Assembly (NCBI RefSeq): GCF_029873635.1
Contig: NC_080422.1
Span: 12,927,936-12,991,935, forward strand
Direction of reading: 5' to 3'
Length of the DNA stretch: 64,000 nucleotides
DNA from: Malania oleifera
Taxonomy: Eukaryota > Streptophyta > Magnoliopsida > Santalales > Ximeniaceae
Shown piece after piece: positions 36,727 to 47,725 of this stretch. Under the pieces are notes generated by a model. The model was not told where the DNA came from. It saw only the letters and a program-made list of their open reading frames with translations, and did no database searches. Numbering within the stretch: the stretch's first letter is position 1; each line of letters starts with the position of its first letter. Both the position numbers and the translations under genes were made by a program.

Positions 36727-38850
36727 TGTTGACTTTTTAAGTCTAATCCCTATTTTGATGCTGACAAAGCACAAGTTATCTATGTGTGTATTTAGTATGT
36801 GAATAGGCTTAAATTTGAGCACACATAAAGAAAGGGAAAATGGAAGCTAGAATAGAACTTAAAAACTCACATCATCTGGCGTATTCCAAGAAGGCAGTAG
36901 AGCAAAGATGAAGAAGAGGACTTATGTTTTTAATTCGTAACGCATTTTGTTTTATATTTGGCCTATAATAATGCATGGCATGCATGACGCGAATGAACAG
37001 CTCAAAAGGCCATAGACTGACCATAGGGGACCAACAAATTTTCAAGAAAATCATTTAGGGTCAAAAACAATAGAATGACCATAGGAACCATCACCCATAT
37101 AACTTAAATGCCTTATGCTTATTCACACTGGGTTGATGAAGCATAGAGACCAAAACAGGACTTAAAAGCACAAAATTAGTGGTCTCGGTCGACCGAACCC
37201 TTGACTATATAAATGCCGCAGTCGACCGAACTGATCAGAAGTCAACATGTTGACATCGCTCAGTTGACCATATTGAATTAAACGTACCATCCTAGGTCAA
37301 CCGAACCATAAAGTGTCCAACTCCTCAACTACTTGGTCGACCAAATATGTAGATCACATTAGCCTTGGTCGACCGAACCTAGATGAGCAGCCGACTAGAC
37401 CTTTGTCTTGGTCGACCGAACCCACGAAGGGTTCAGAATCGCCTTGAGATGATCGACCAAACCTGTAGTTCAAATTTGTCTCGGTCGACCGAACTTATAA
37501 AAATGGTCGACCGAACCTTATCCTTGGTCGACCGAGCCTCTCGGGTTGGAAATTTTTTAAGGGCTAAAACGTCATTAATTTTTAATTAAACTTTTTCAAA
37601 ATACCGACCGTGTCCCTCAACGGTCATAATTTTTTGAAAGTCTATATATACCCCATCATAACTCAAAATTAGAAAGATGATTAGTTAGAAAATCCTCTCA
37701 AATTTTTATATCATATTTTCATCTTCCTAAGCTTATTTTTTTATCCTTCCTTTACAATTACTTTGATAAATTTTACAAGAGAGCATTGTTTTGAGCATTC
37801 ATTTTGGGCATTTGTGTTTACAAATTATATATCTTTTACTCTCATATCTTATTCATTTTTCAAATCATACTCTGAGAGTAAATCCAAAGTTTCTCCATAT
37901 ATTTTCTTTCATAAATATCTTTGGAGAAAACTTGTTTGTTGCTTGTGAATCTTGCACACATATTGCAAGACTCATATATTCTTAATTGCAAAATTATTTT
38001 TGAGCAAGAATCCTAGTTCCCCTAAGCTTTATTTGAAAAACTAGTCTTTGGAAAATTCTTGGCATATGGAAAAGAGTACCTTGAGCATATTCTTATTTTA
38101 ATATCTTTGCTTGAAAGGTCTCTTACTCTTTCTTAGTAAGAAAATTATTTTTCACTCCGTCTTTATTGAGAAATATTTTTGAGTGAAAAATACACATACT
38201 CACATTGAGCTTTGATTCATATCATCTGTGAGTGCATTGAGCTATATTGTTGTATTGGTACATATCTGCTTAGAGTATGAAGCATTTGTTTGTACACAAA
38301 AATTATTTGATTATTAGTTGTATTCCCGACGTGTGGTCGGAAGAGGGAGACTAGCCCTGTGAATAGTTCCGAATTGTTCAGACTCGGTTAGGTGAGCATT
38401 GGACTGGTTCAGACCCGGTTAAGAGAACTAGGTGCACCATCCTAGTAAAGTGTTGTAAACGGTGTCGCTCCACCCGTAAGTGGGCAACTAGTGGAATCCT
38501 CTTATTTGTGAGCTTGAGGCGGGAACGTAAGCAGTATTGGCCGAACCCCGATAACATATTTTGCGTCGACTCTCTATTTAATTTCCGCACTTTCAAATTC
38601 TACATATGTATGCTAGCACTTGAACTGTTGTGAATGTTTTAACTGCTTTAAATATCTGCATACATATTTATTTGGGGAATACTGAGCTTGCTATATTTGT
38701 CTTGATCATTTGCTCTGTTTTATATTAGTGGGAAATTGGCATTTTCTTAGAAAGACCCTAGGTTGCTAAATACTGGTTGAGGATCTAACCTAGGTAGAAA
38801 TTTTTAAATATCCAGTTCACCCTCCTCTTGGGAATACACCAATTCCATCA
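36727..38850 (+). mobile_element. Solo LTR, 2124 bp, nested in the copia element
   Basis: It begins TGTTGACTTTTTAAG (36727) and ends CAATTCCATCA (38850), splitting one copia frame between STPY and YFDSFDE. The 5-bp flanks tatag (36722-36726) and tatgg (38851-38855) match at four of five bases. No internal retroelement genes are present. A TATA-like ctatatatacccc at about 37642 fits the LTR promoter position. It contains a cluster of GGTCGACC palindromes (37185-37540). The plus strand is assigned from the TATA position. Confidence 0.85.
37185..37540. repeat. Cluster of about 12 GGTCGACCGAACC boxes in the solo LTR
   Basis: The core GTCGAC is exact in eight boxes (for example tcggtcgaccgaacc near 37187 and 37481, ttggtcgaccgaacc near 37366). 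About four degenerate boxes lie among them. Spacing is irregular (about 15-60 bases). The box sits upstream of the TATA-like element, within the U3 part of the LTR. Confidence 0.9.
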
Positions 38851-38942
38851 TATGGTGTAGACTCAAAAAAAGTGACATTAGCATAAACAAAGAAGCGGTG
38901 TAAAGTAGGACTACAACGTCAATATCCCTTTTGATTATAGGA

Positions 38943-39636
38943 TTAGCCCAAAAAAATACATTTGATAGCACGAGAATCCAACTTATCCATTCCTGGAGAT
39001 AACTGATGGACAAAGGACATACAACCAAATATATGAGGAAGGGAGAAGAAAGAAGCCTTAGGAAAGATAACTGAATATGGGATTTTACCACCAAGTACAC
39101 AGGATAGCATTTTATTGATGAGGGAGCAAGTTGGGAGCACAACATCATTCCAAAAGACTTTAGGGGCGTTCATTTGATACAATAGGGTACGAATGACTTC
39201 AAGAATATGTCTGTTTTTTCGCTCTGCAACTCCATTTTGTTGTGGAGTGTGGGCACAAGAGACTGATGGATCATTCCAAAGTTAGTCATATAAGTACTAA
39301 ATTGGGTACCGAAGTACTCCTTAGCATTATCACTACGAAGTATCCTGACTAGCATGTCAAATTGAGTCTTTATTTGGAAACAGAAAACACAAAAGATATC
39401 AAACAACTCCGAATGATCTTTCATTAAATATAACCAAGTCATCCTAGAGTAGTCATCAACAAATGTAATAAAGCACCGAAACCCCAACTTTGATGTAACA
39501 TGACAAGGACCCCAAATATTAGATGGATGAGCATGAAAGGACTAACCACCCGTTTGTCGACCCGGGGAGCAAAGGGAACATGATGATGCTTGCCCAATCG
39601 ACAAGACTCACACTCAAGATTAGACACAAAACTCAA
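38943..39636 (-). pseudogene. Copia integrase with GAG-pre-integrase
   Basis: On the minus strand, CESCRLGKHHHVPF is the end of the pre-integrase zinc-binding region. Then follow FITFVDDYSRMTWLYLMKDHSE (first catalytic Asp region), ILRSDNAKEYFG (second Asp), and an ICxxTPQQNGVAER equivalent, visible but frameshifted. NAPKVFWNDVV and LINKMLSCVLGGKIPYSVIF close the domain. Frames overlap out of phase, so it is not functional. Confidence 0.85.
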
Positions 39637-39947
39637 TGTAGGAACTAGCTATTTCAGCTTCTCCAAGGACAGATGACCAAGGCGACAATGGATTTGAAGT
39701 GGTGTAGCTGCAACTGTGCAGGCAATGGGTGGAGAAGGCGACTCAAAGTATTAAAGTCTACAAGACTCACCACCTGTGTCAATTGTCTTTCTCGTCTTCA
39801 GATCCTGAATAACCACTAAATCAAGAAGGAATGCGACAAAATAATTCAGTGACTTTGTAAGTTTACTAACTAACAAAAGATTAAAAGGATATTTAGGAAT
39901 GTATAAAGGAGAAGAAAGGGAGATAGAAGGAGTATTATTTACTATTC

Positions 39948-40286
39948 TTATCCCCTTAACAACAGTAGTGGAACCATCAGCAAGGGTAACTTGAGAGACA
40001 TTTTTATGATATTGGAGATCAGAAAAGAATTTGGTTGCACTGTGTCAATGGCAGCAAAATCGATAATCCAAGGACTAGTAGGAAGAATACCACATGACAT
40101 GCAAACTGTAGGATTACCTTTATGGTCAAAAGAAGCAATGTGATAAGATGCTTGTTTAGACAATTGATATTGTAGAAACCTTGAATACTCCTCCTCTGAC
40201 ATAGTCATAGTATGTGGTTCACTAAAACAAGTGACCAACGAAGGAATCATACTTTTGGGATTTGTAAACGCCATCCCAACATTCAC
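39948..40286 (-). pseudogene. Copia protease region
   Basis: The frame contains EEEYSRFLQYQL and SPWIIDFAAID, the latter corresponding to the WIIDSGAS(D) catalytic motif of copia protease. The active-site Ser-Gly have been replaced, so protease is dead. The gag part to the right (40290-41216) is too decayed to place. Confidence 0.65.
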
Positions 40287-41376
40287 AAACTCAGACCAAT
40301 GATCATAAGATTAATTGTTGGAAGTTGGAACAATCCGAACAACCACAAACAAGTCACAGATAAATTAGTACAAGGTTGCCATAGCACCAAGAAACTCAAA
40401 CGCAGCCCCAAGAAAGCAACACTGCTGCAACCTCGCCAAAAAAAAAAAGGAAAACTTAGCACTGTCGCTATTCCAGGAAGATCACCTGTGACCGTTGCTA
40501 ACACCGAACAACAACTAACAAATTACCACGAGTGCATTGCCACAACAAAGATTGGATCTTTGAGCAAAAAACACATGCCCAACAGCTTGATGTTTTGCTA
40601 TATGGAAGGAATTAGAACATTGAATCAAAAAACACAGCAAATCCCACTGTTTCAGACCCAATAAACTCAATAACCATTGATTAACATCTTCATGAAGCAT
40701 CAAACAACCGTTCCTTGGGTGCCGCACTATCACAGACGAGGTGAATAACTCACCAACGTATATAGCACTGTCACAGCCTCACAACTGAACATATGAACGC
40801 TTCCACGGCTCCAAAAAACTCAGAAAGAAGCCTTCACAAACCTTGAACAGAAATTAACAGAATGCCGCAAGTGCATAGTAAGAAAAGGTTAAGTTTTTTT
40901 AGGAAAAAAGTTGACCAAACAGCTTGATAATATAGTCTAGAGAAGGAATCAGAGCAGAGCATAGCAGAGGGGGGGGGAATGGTTGAAAATTCACTCACGC
41001 TGCGGCATGTGAGGTCAGCCCTGCCAGCGTGTGAGGGGTCCTCCGGCGATGGGATTTTGTGGGATAAGTCGTCCGGGGGGGGGGGGGGGGGTCTATTTAT
41101 GGGTGTATGGTTGGTTTTGTGAAATAATATAGAATGGAGATGAATCTAGGAAGGACAGCAGCGGGAATGGGGTTTTCCGGTGATGGCTGACGAGAATAGG
41201 ATTTAGTTTGGATCACACTCTGATACCATGTTGAGTAATTGGGTAAAATGGAAGACCTAAACTCAATGATAGGTCTCTCCCTGTAGTTATAATATATGTA
41301 AGTACAATAGGAATGACCACAATACCCTTACTAACTCGCACAATAATAATGCTAAAAGACTAAATAACCATTGACA

Positions 41377-41985
41377 GAAGTCAAGAACTGAATCTTTTCC
41401 CACACCAAATACGAATTCAACTTCTTCCCAAAAAATATCCGTGCATTATGTTCCAACCAAAGACTCCATAAAACTGCATACTAGCTACAATTCCATAGAG
41501 ATGCCTTATCCTTCCTTCTTCCAAAGCCTGCAAAATAAGTGATTAACAAGTCTTCCACTGCACAGGGGCAGACCCAATTCTCCCATAAAACCAAACAATT
41601 TATTCCAAATCCTCCACGCAAAATCACAATGCAAAAAGAGATGAGAGGGTGTTTCAGAATTCCTATAACAGAGCACGCAAACATCTGGAGAGAGAGCTTT
41701 CAAAAGTCTCCTAATCTGCAGCGAGCTATTGGTATTAATTTTGTTAAGTACAACCAACCAAGTAAATGCTATAATTTTTGGGGGAACTTTTACCTTCCAA
41801 ATAACTGAATAAAGAGGAAAGGGATATCTTGAATAGGTCAAAAACTCAAAAAATGAAACATCCCCTCCCAAGGATAATTTGCAATTGTTCAATATGGAAA
41901 ACAAGGAAGACAGCTCCACCATCTCCCTGTCATTCTAAGGTCTCCTGAAATGAAGATTCCAACAGACCAGAAAGCCACTCCCATT
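41377..41985 (-). pseudogene. LINE-2 coding part: RT connection and zinc-binding (zf-RVT) region
   Basis: The main frame, 41506-41922, contains VIWKVKVPPKIIAFTWLVV, LNKINTNSSLQIR, SPDVCVLCYRNSETPSHLFL and HCDFAWRIWNKLF. This is the zf-RVT region of plant LINEs with its CxxC...HxxxxC ligand pattern. Beyond 41505, in another frame, WLEHNARIF resembles the WLERNRRIF block ending this domain. The copia element at 41376 cuts the 3' part. 5' truncation is at about 41985. Confidence 0.8.
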
Positions 41986-42442
41986 ATCCACAAAGAAAGA
42001 AGATGGCTTCTATTGCAGCTTCTATGGTGCAGAAGATGGTGAAAATTTCTGGTGAGGTCTGGATAATTGTCCTAGGGTGGCTATCAGTGAGTAGAGCCTC
42101 TGAAATCTGTACAGAGATAAACAAGGTTTGCAAAATTTTGGATAGGATAGGATGAAGGATTTTGGGAATGAAAGCAACTCTTTAGTAGCCCTTGACTACA
42201 TCTGGATGGCCAGGTATGCTTTTTTATTCCAGCATGAGTCCAGAAGAAAATGTTTTCCAGAAATATCAAAGATAATCCAGACGCTTCTGGGTCTGGGGGC
42301 ATAGTTCGGGATATTATAACAGGGTCATCAGGTTTTCAACCAATGTTGCTCACTACAATAGCTTAACAGCTAAAGCTCATACAAATTCTGACCTATTTAG
42401 TTTGATCACGAGTGTCTATTAAGATCATTGCAAAGGTCTTAA

Positions 42443-43223
42443 CAAGTATTTTAAAAGGTGTTCTCAAGGCACGCCTCAATGCATTTTCAGGCAAAAATGT
42501 CCCAAGGCGTATTTTAAAATGCATAACTCCCCAAATGCGTATGCCTTCTACATCTGGGAATACGCCTCAGCCAAAAAATTGCACCTACCTCAGAGAAGGC
42601 ATATGCATATCGAGCCCCCCATCAACCTATTTTATGAAATATAAAAAATAAAGAAAAGACTAATTAGGGCACGAATGCCCTTCATTCACGCAAGATCCAG
42701 TCCCTCCTAAGCCTTCTCGATTATGGCAGCCCCTCGAGGAAGCATCTGCCTCAACAAAGCAACACCCTCGACGAAGCCTTTCTTCGATGAAGCTGTGTTG
42801 ATATCTCTCCCACAAGACTCCTTCAACACCATCATCTCTCTTTCCAACCACGATTTCCAATCCTCTCTCTCTCTAATGGGCCGATTGGTGTCTTCGAGTC
42901 CCTCTCTCATCTCATGTCGCGACAGTTTCTCTCTCTTTCACGTGAACTCGAGTCTTTGTCTTTCACCAAGTGGTCTCCCACTCTCAGTCTAGTAAGTAGT
43001 CTACAGATGACATGTTCTCCACCCTTTTTTGTGTCCTTGTTTGATTTCTACTGGGTGTGAATGCCGCATGGCTCTTTGATTATAGCTCATGCCATAGGCA
43101 TGTGGTTAGTTAATGTATTTTAGACTTTAGATTTTTTTTCCCATACTATTTTTTAGTTTTAAAATTCTGACAGTAAAATTTTATAACCTATTTTAATAAT
43201 TAATAAATTTCACATTAATTTTG

Positions 43224-43254
<31 letters not shown>

Positions 43255-43328
43255 ATATTTAAAAAATAATTAATTCCCAAAAGGCTTACACCTTGCCTCA
43301 CACTACGCCTGCCCCTTTTAAAACACTG
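42443..43328. mobile_element. hAT-like MITE relative, ~890 bp, nested in LINE-3
   Basis: The ends caagtattttaaaagg and ccttttaaaacactg are imperfect versions of the 34249 element's termini. Flanks ggtcttaa and gtcttcta are related but shifted. It has a GC-richer core (about 42660-42990) with an 89-codon plus-strand frame starting MAAPRGSICLNK; I recognise no domain, and this could be captured host sequence. A (TA)n tract is at 43227-43248. Confidence 0.65.
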
Positions 43329-44077
43329 GTCTTCTAATGGGGCTTAGGAGGTTATAGGAGTCAACATTTCTAGTTCTCCAGTGCTTTTGCAGAGGGCAGA
43401 TATACTTTGGATGCTATTCTTCTAGCTAATGATGTTGTGGAGGAAGTTGGGAGGAGTAAAAAGAAGAGTTTAATTTTAAGGTGGATTTTAAATAGGCCTA
43501 TGATAAGGTTTTGTCAGTCATTTTTGGATAAGTTTTTTTATAAGAAGGGGTTTCGACTTGGAGCTGACTGGCATTGTTGGATTAGGGGTTGTCTTTCTTC
43601 TGCCTCTTTTACTATGATCATCAATGGGCACCTAAGATTTGGTTTCTGCATCTAGTGGTGTGAGGCAAGGAGATCCCTTGTCTCCTTTTCTCTTTATTCT
43701 GGTAGCTGATGTGTTGAGTAAGATGATTATTAGAGCCATCAGTACGACGGGATAATGTGGTTGTCTGTCACCTGCAGTTTGCTGATGTTACCACCATGTT
43801 CTTATCAGATGATAGGAACTCTTTCTGTAATTTATCACCATTTTACAGGTCTTCAAGTCAGTTTCTGATCCCAAGATTAATTCAGCTAAGTGTGGCCTAG
43901 CAGCTATTAAACTGAGTTCCAGGGTGACTTCTAGGTTTGGTGCTCTTGTAGGCTGTAGGATTTTACAGTGGCCTTTGACTTATTTCAGAGTTCCCTTAGG
44001 TGGCAATTCTCAATCTATGGGGTTTTGGGATGCAATGATTGCTTGGTTTCTGAACATCTTGGAGGCTAGAAGAGTCT

Positions 44078-45110
44078 GTTTTATAGGACGGCTATAAGAC
44101 CAGCAATCCTATATGGATTAGAATGTTGGGCAACTAAGAAACAACATAACCAAAAGTAAAAATTGCTGAAATAAGAATGCTAACCTGGATGAGTGGCATA
44201 ACATTAAAAAGTGAACTAAAGAATGAACATTCTGCGGTAAGTTAGGCATAGCACCTGTATAAGAGAAGGAAGGAACAGCTAAGATGGTTAGGGCACCTAC
44301 AACAATGGCCAAATAGGGTACCAATGAGGAGTGAGTTCGTTACTATTAGTGGCAGTAGAAGGGTAGGGTAGACCTAAAATAACTTGGAAAAAGATAAGGA
44401 TTTACTGTTGGTATTACTATATTAATGTTAGATGTTTCAAATTTTTTTTTTTTAAAAAAAAAAAAACTTGTTTAATAAATATTATATAAAAATCGCCAAT
44501 TTTATTTTAATTAAGTATACGTTAAATTTAATATATTAGTTTTAACATTTTTAAAATATTAACTACTACTTTAACGGTTTCGTATTTATGATGCTGGAAA
44601 TTATACTTAATTTTACTTGTATAAACTATAATCAAACTTCATTTCAAGAAACGGTTTTTTTTTCTTCAAAATAACTTATCTTCTACTCTTTCTTGAGATT
44701 TATATTTTGTTGGGTAACTAAATGACACTACATCTCCTATAGCTTTAGTGTTTGTGAGTTCACAAAAAACCAAGCCAACTGAGTAATCCTAGAGGTCATG
44801 CGCGCAGTGACTATTTACACCAAGAAATGTTCTCCATACGCGCTAAATTGGTTTTAAGGTCAGTGGTCCTTCCACACCTCAGCTTTTGATAAGTATTTAT
44901 GTTTTAAATAATCTTAATTTTATTAGTAAATATTTTTTCCTTCTATTGTATTTCCAACATTTAATAGCTCAAATTGTCGGAGGAAACTGCCCAAGATAAT
45001 GTAAATAGGAGGAAAAGGATTCAATTAACCAACCCCACTTAGTGGGAGTTAAGGCTTGCTTTATTGTTGTTCTTGTTATTGTTGTCGTTGTTGTTGTTAT
45101 TGTCTTTCTC
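44078..45110 (+). mobile_element. RTE-clade LINE 3' fragment with (TTG)n tail
   Basis: It reads FYRTAIRPAILYGLECWATKK, then in another frame KIAEIRMLTWMSGITLK and LRWLGHLQQWPN, the characteristic C-terminus of plant RTE-type reverse transcriptases. After about 540 bp of foreign AT-rich sequence (44405-44945), the 3' end follows (ccccacttagtgggagtt aaggc), ending in a TTG/TTA-rich microsatellite tail (45064-45106) typical of RTE. LINE-3 coding sequence resumes directly after. Confidence 0.75.
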
Positions 45111-45914
45111 CAATTCCCCTCTATTTTTTCATCCTTGTTTAAGATTTTGGTTGGGGTTGCTACTCCCTTAGAGAGGATTATGAGAGATTTCCTTCGGTGG
45201 GTTGGTTAGAGGAAGGACCACCTTGTAGTTGGGAGCAAGTTTGTAGGTCTGAGGAGGAAGGGGGCTTCGGGTCTTGGTAAGTTGGTGCAAGATCATTTGC
45301 TTTGGTGGGTAAATGGCTAGGTTTTTTCTTTCAGAAACAGATTCTCTGTGGCATAGGGTTATTAAAAGTAAATTAGGTCTATGGGAGAATGGATGGGATG
45401 ATAATGAGAGCTATCTTTACTCATGAAAGCCCATTGAAATTCACATCATGGGTATCTTCTCTCTTTTCTCCTTGTATCAAATATAAAGAGAGAGATGGTT
45501 GTAAGGTTCAGTTTTGGATGAATCTCTGGTTAGGATATTTTGCTTTTGATTGCCTTTACTTCAATCTTTCGACTTACTTTGTGTCCTGATGCACTTATTT
45601 CTTCCTTTCTCATTATTCATGACACTGGGTTTTCTTGGAAGTTCAAATTTCAAAGAAATCTGAATGACAAGGAGATTGAGGAGCAGTCCGCTCTCTTAGG
45701 TTCGTCGAATTCTTTCAAGAATTCTGATGCTTGGGATTTTAGATCTGTTGCTTTAATAGTTCTGGTATATTTCTTGTTTGTTTTTTACCTCATCTAATTC
45801 GATCTTCCCATTCTTTTTTTACTGCCAATTGTCTGTGGAGAGCCAAATTTCCTTCAAAGGTAAAGGCTTTTACGTGCACTGCCATTATTATTTGAGTTAA
45901 GACCAACAATCATT

Positions 45915-46217
45915 TGAGATAAAGCTTGATATACATTTTTGGCTCACAACCTAATAGCTTAAGATTTTAGGTAAAGTGGTAATCTAACATGGTATTAGAG
46001 CCAGGTTACCAAGAGGTTCTGGGTTCTAATCTTATTGCCCACATTTATTGTGTGATATTTAAAAACTTATTGTAGTCCTTGTAATTGGTGTTATTATGGT
46101 ATGTTTATCTCTCCACAAGCTATCGGGCTGCATGTACGGGGGAGTGTTAAAGCTTGACATACATTGTTGGCTCACAACCTAATAGCTTGAGCTTTTAGGT
46201 AAAATGGTAATCTAACA
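45915..46217 (+). mobile_element. TRIM (terminal-repeat retrotransposon in miniature), 303 bp
   Basis: Two direct terminal repeats, 45915-45989 and 46145-46217, share the core acctaatagctt and end in taatctaaca. The first is followed at once by a primer-binding site tggtattagagcc (45990-46002), like the initiator tRNA-Met complement with one change. The second is preceded by a polypurine tract cgggggag (46137-46144). There is no coding capacity. It interrupts LINE-3. A relative lies at 57323-57597. Confidence 0.88.
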
Positions 46218-46764
46218 AGTTGGAACTTCAAAGACCATACATGGCTCTCTCCTTGGATCATGCTCATTTATTTCTTCATTGCTTTGTGACTCCGTGCTTA
46301 TAGAGTGAGCCCATTTTTTTTTCCATGTGTGTGTGTGTTGGTAGGGTGTTGGATTCGTCCACAATCTTTGGAGGATTTCTCGTGGATTAATTTTGCAGGC
46401 TTTGGGATGCAAAATAAGGCAAAGATTTTGTGGCAGCATGCAATCATCACAGTTTTATAGGTAATTTAGTTGGAGAGGAATGCTCAAATTTTTTGGGATC
46501 ATGCTTCATCCATAGATCTGATTAAGAGACAGTAATTGGTTTTTAGGCATCTTATTAGGTGTTCACTACTAGGCACTTTGATAGTATAGCTTTCTCTAAT
46601 ACTCAGCATGATTGGCAGGCCCTTTGTAGTTTAGTTTCTTGGTTTTGTTTTGTGTGATTGCTAGCTATTGTTTTCATTTCCTTTTGTTTTTTAAGGATGT
46701 CTCATCCTCTTTCTAATTCCTTCTTTCTTAATGAACTCTTTTTTCAACCCAAAAAGAAAAAACA

Positions 46765-47170
46765 ACTTAACAGCCAAAACAGAGACTTAATCGGATTTGC
46801 ATTGGCTCTTGCTTGGGACAACAGCTTGTCATTGGAAAAAGATCTTGAACCTCAATTCAAGAGCATATCAAACAAGCCATTCTTGTGGAGTGTCAATATC
46901 TTCTTTCAAGACATTAAACTGCTCTCTTGTTCACATCCTTAGAGGAGGTAATTCTCGGGTGGACTGTCTCACCAATCTGCTCACAAATCTGAAGTTGGCA
47001 TTCCACATCTAAACACTCCCTCAGCAGCAACAAGAGGTGTTTTTCCAGGGATTTCAATGGGACATGCGTCCTACTTGACTTCTAGACTCTTGTTTCTTTG
47101 GGTTTTTTTTTTTATTCTTCTTTGTATTGGAGCAAAAAGAAATAAAAAAATAAAATAAATAATAATAATA
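46765..47170 (+). pseudogene. Fragment of another LINE: RNase H end and 3' tail
   Basis: Frames read LSLEKDLEPQF, LWSVNIFFQDIK and, shifted, HILRGGNSRVDCLTNLLTNL, which match the end of the LINE RNase H domain (HxxREGNxxADxLA type). An A/AAT-rich tail is at 47139-47174. It is a small 3' remnant immediately downstream of LINE-3. Confidence 0.55.
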
Positions 47171-47725
47171 ATAAATCCCTTCTGTTTTCTGCTAACTATG
47201 GCTGTACTTTCAGTATTTCTTAAGGTGTTGGTAGTTTCAAGTTAATTGTTGTCTTCTGGTCTTCGTGTAGGGTTATGGCCCATACTTAAATGTTGTTTGT
47301 GCTTGAGTTTGTCCCCTAAGAAGGCCTGGTTTTGTTTATCTTAGGTTCACCACGATCCCTGGTTGTGTTAGTCTGAAGTTCTATTTAGAAAAAACAAATT
47401 TAAAAAAAAATAATGCTCAACTAGCCCCCTCCACCCCCCCCCCCCCTTCCTCCTTTCCTGTATATGCATAACCCGCTGCAACCTTCCCCACCCAAAATAA
47501 TAATAATAATAATAATAATAGAAACCGAGAAGAAAAAAAAGGATCAACATTTCAAGGGTCACTCTGTCAGCGCTCTGTCAGCATGCATTTGTGGTGTTTG
47601 TTAGCAGCACTAGATTCACAAGTATATTACACATGCATGTTACCACGTTCGAAGGTCACGGCTGCAAACAGTAACATATCATAGAAGAAATAACAATTTT
47701 CCTATGGGAATTGAGGTTCACTTAC

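Larger units (their letters stand above)
35269..41376 (-). mobile_element. Ty1/copia element, degenerate, with short LTRs and a nested solo LTR
   Basis: LTRs are 35269-35427 (159 bp) and 41229-41376 (148 bp), both TG...CA. A primer-binding site for initiator tRNA-Met (TGGTATCAGAGT on minus, 41217-41228) abuts the right LTR, so the element reads right to left. Domains in order: protease (about 40050-40110), GAG-pre-integrase (39439-39636), integrase (38943-39487), then a 2.1-kb foreign solo LTR (36727-38850), and reverse transcriptase (35667-36561). RNase H is largely missing. Frameshifts and stops occur throughout. It lies inside LINE-2. Confidence 0.88.
42310..46760 (+). mobile_element. LINE-3, degenerate and interrupted by three younger insertions
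   Basis: Pieces in order on the plus strand: RT start (FSLITSVY, then AKVL, about 42400-42442); RT palm (43337-44077) with GRYTLDAILLANDVVEE, GVRQGDPLSPFLFILVADVLS and FADVT in place of FADD; thumb and connection (about 45125-45895), with FQRNLNDKEIEEQSALLG; and the zf-RVT tail (46219-46620). It ends in tttcaacccaaaaagaaaaaa (about 46743-46768). The interruptions are a MITE (42443-43328), an RTE fragment (about 44078-45110) and a TRIM (45915-46217). The left edge is uncertain. Confidence 0.75.

Noticed and set aside
37185-37540. CRISPR-like array (repeated GGTCGACCGAACC)
   Set aside because: Spacing is irregular, boxes are short and degenerate, and the cluster lies in a plant LTR; there is no basis for CRISPR in a nuclear plant genome.
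40212-40664. Plus-strand 150-codon basic protein
   Set aside because: It lies antisense to the gag/protease part of the copia element, has no recognisable domain, and is not supported by splice or promoter signals.
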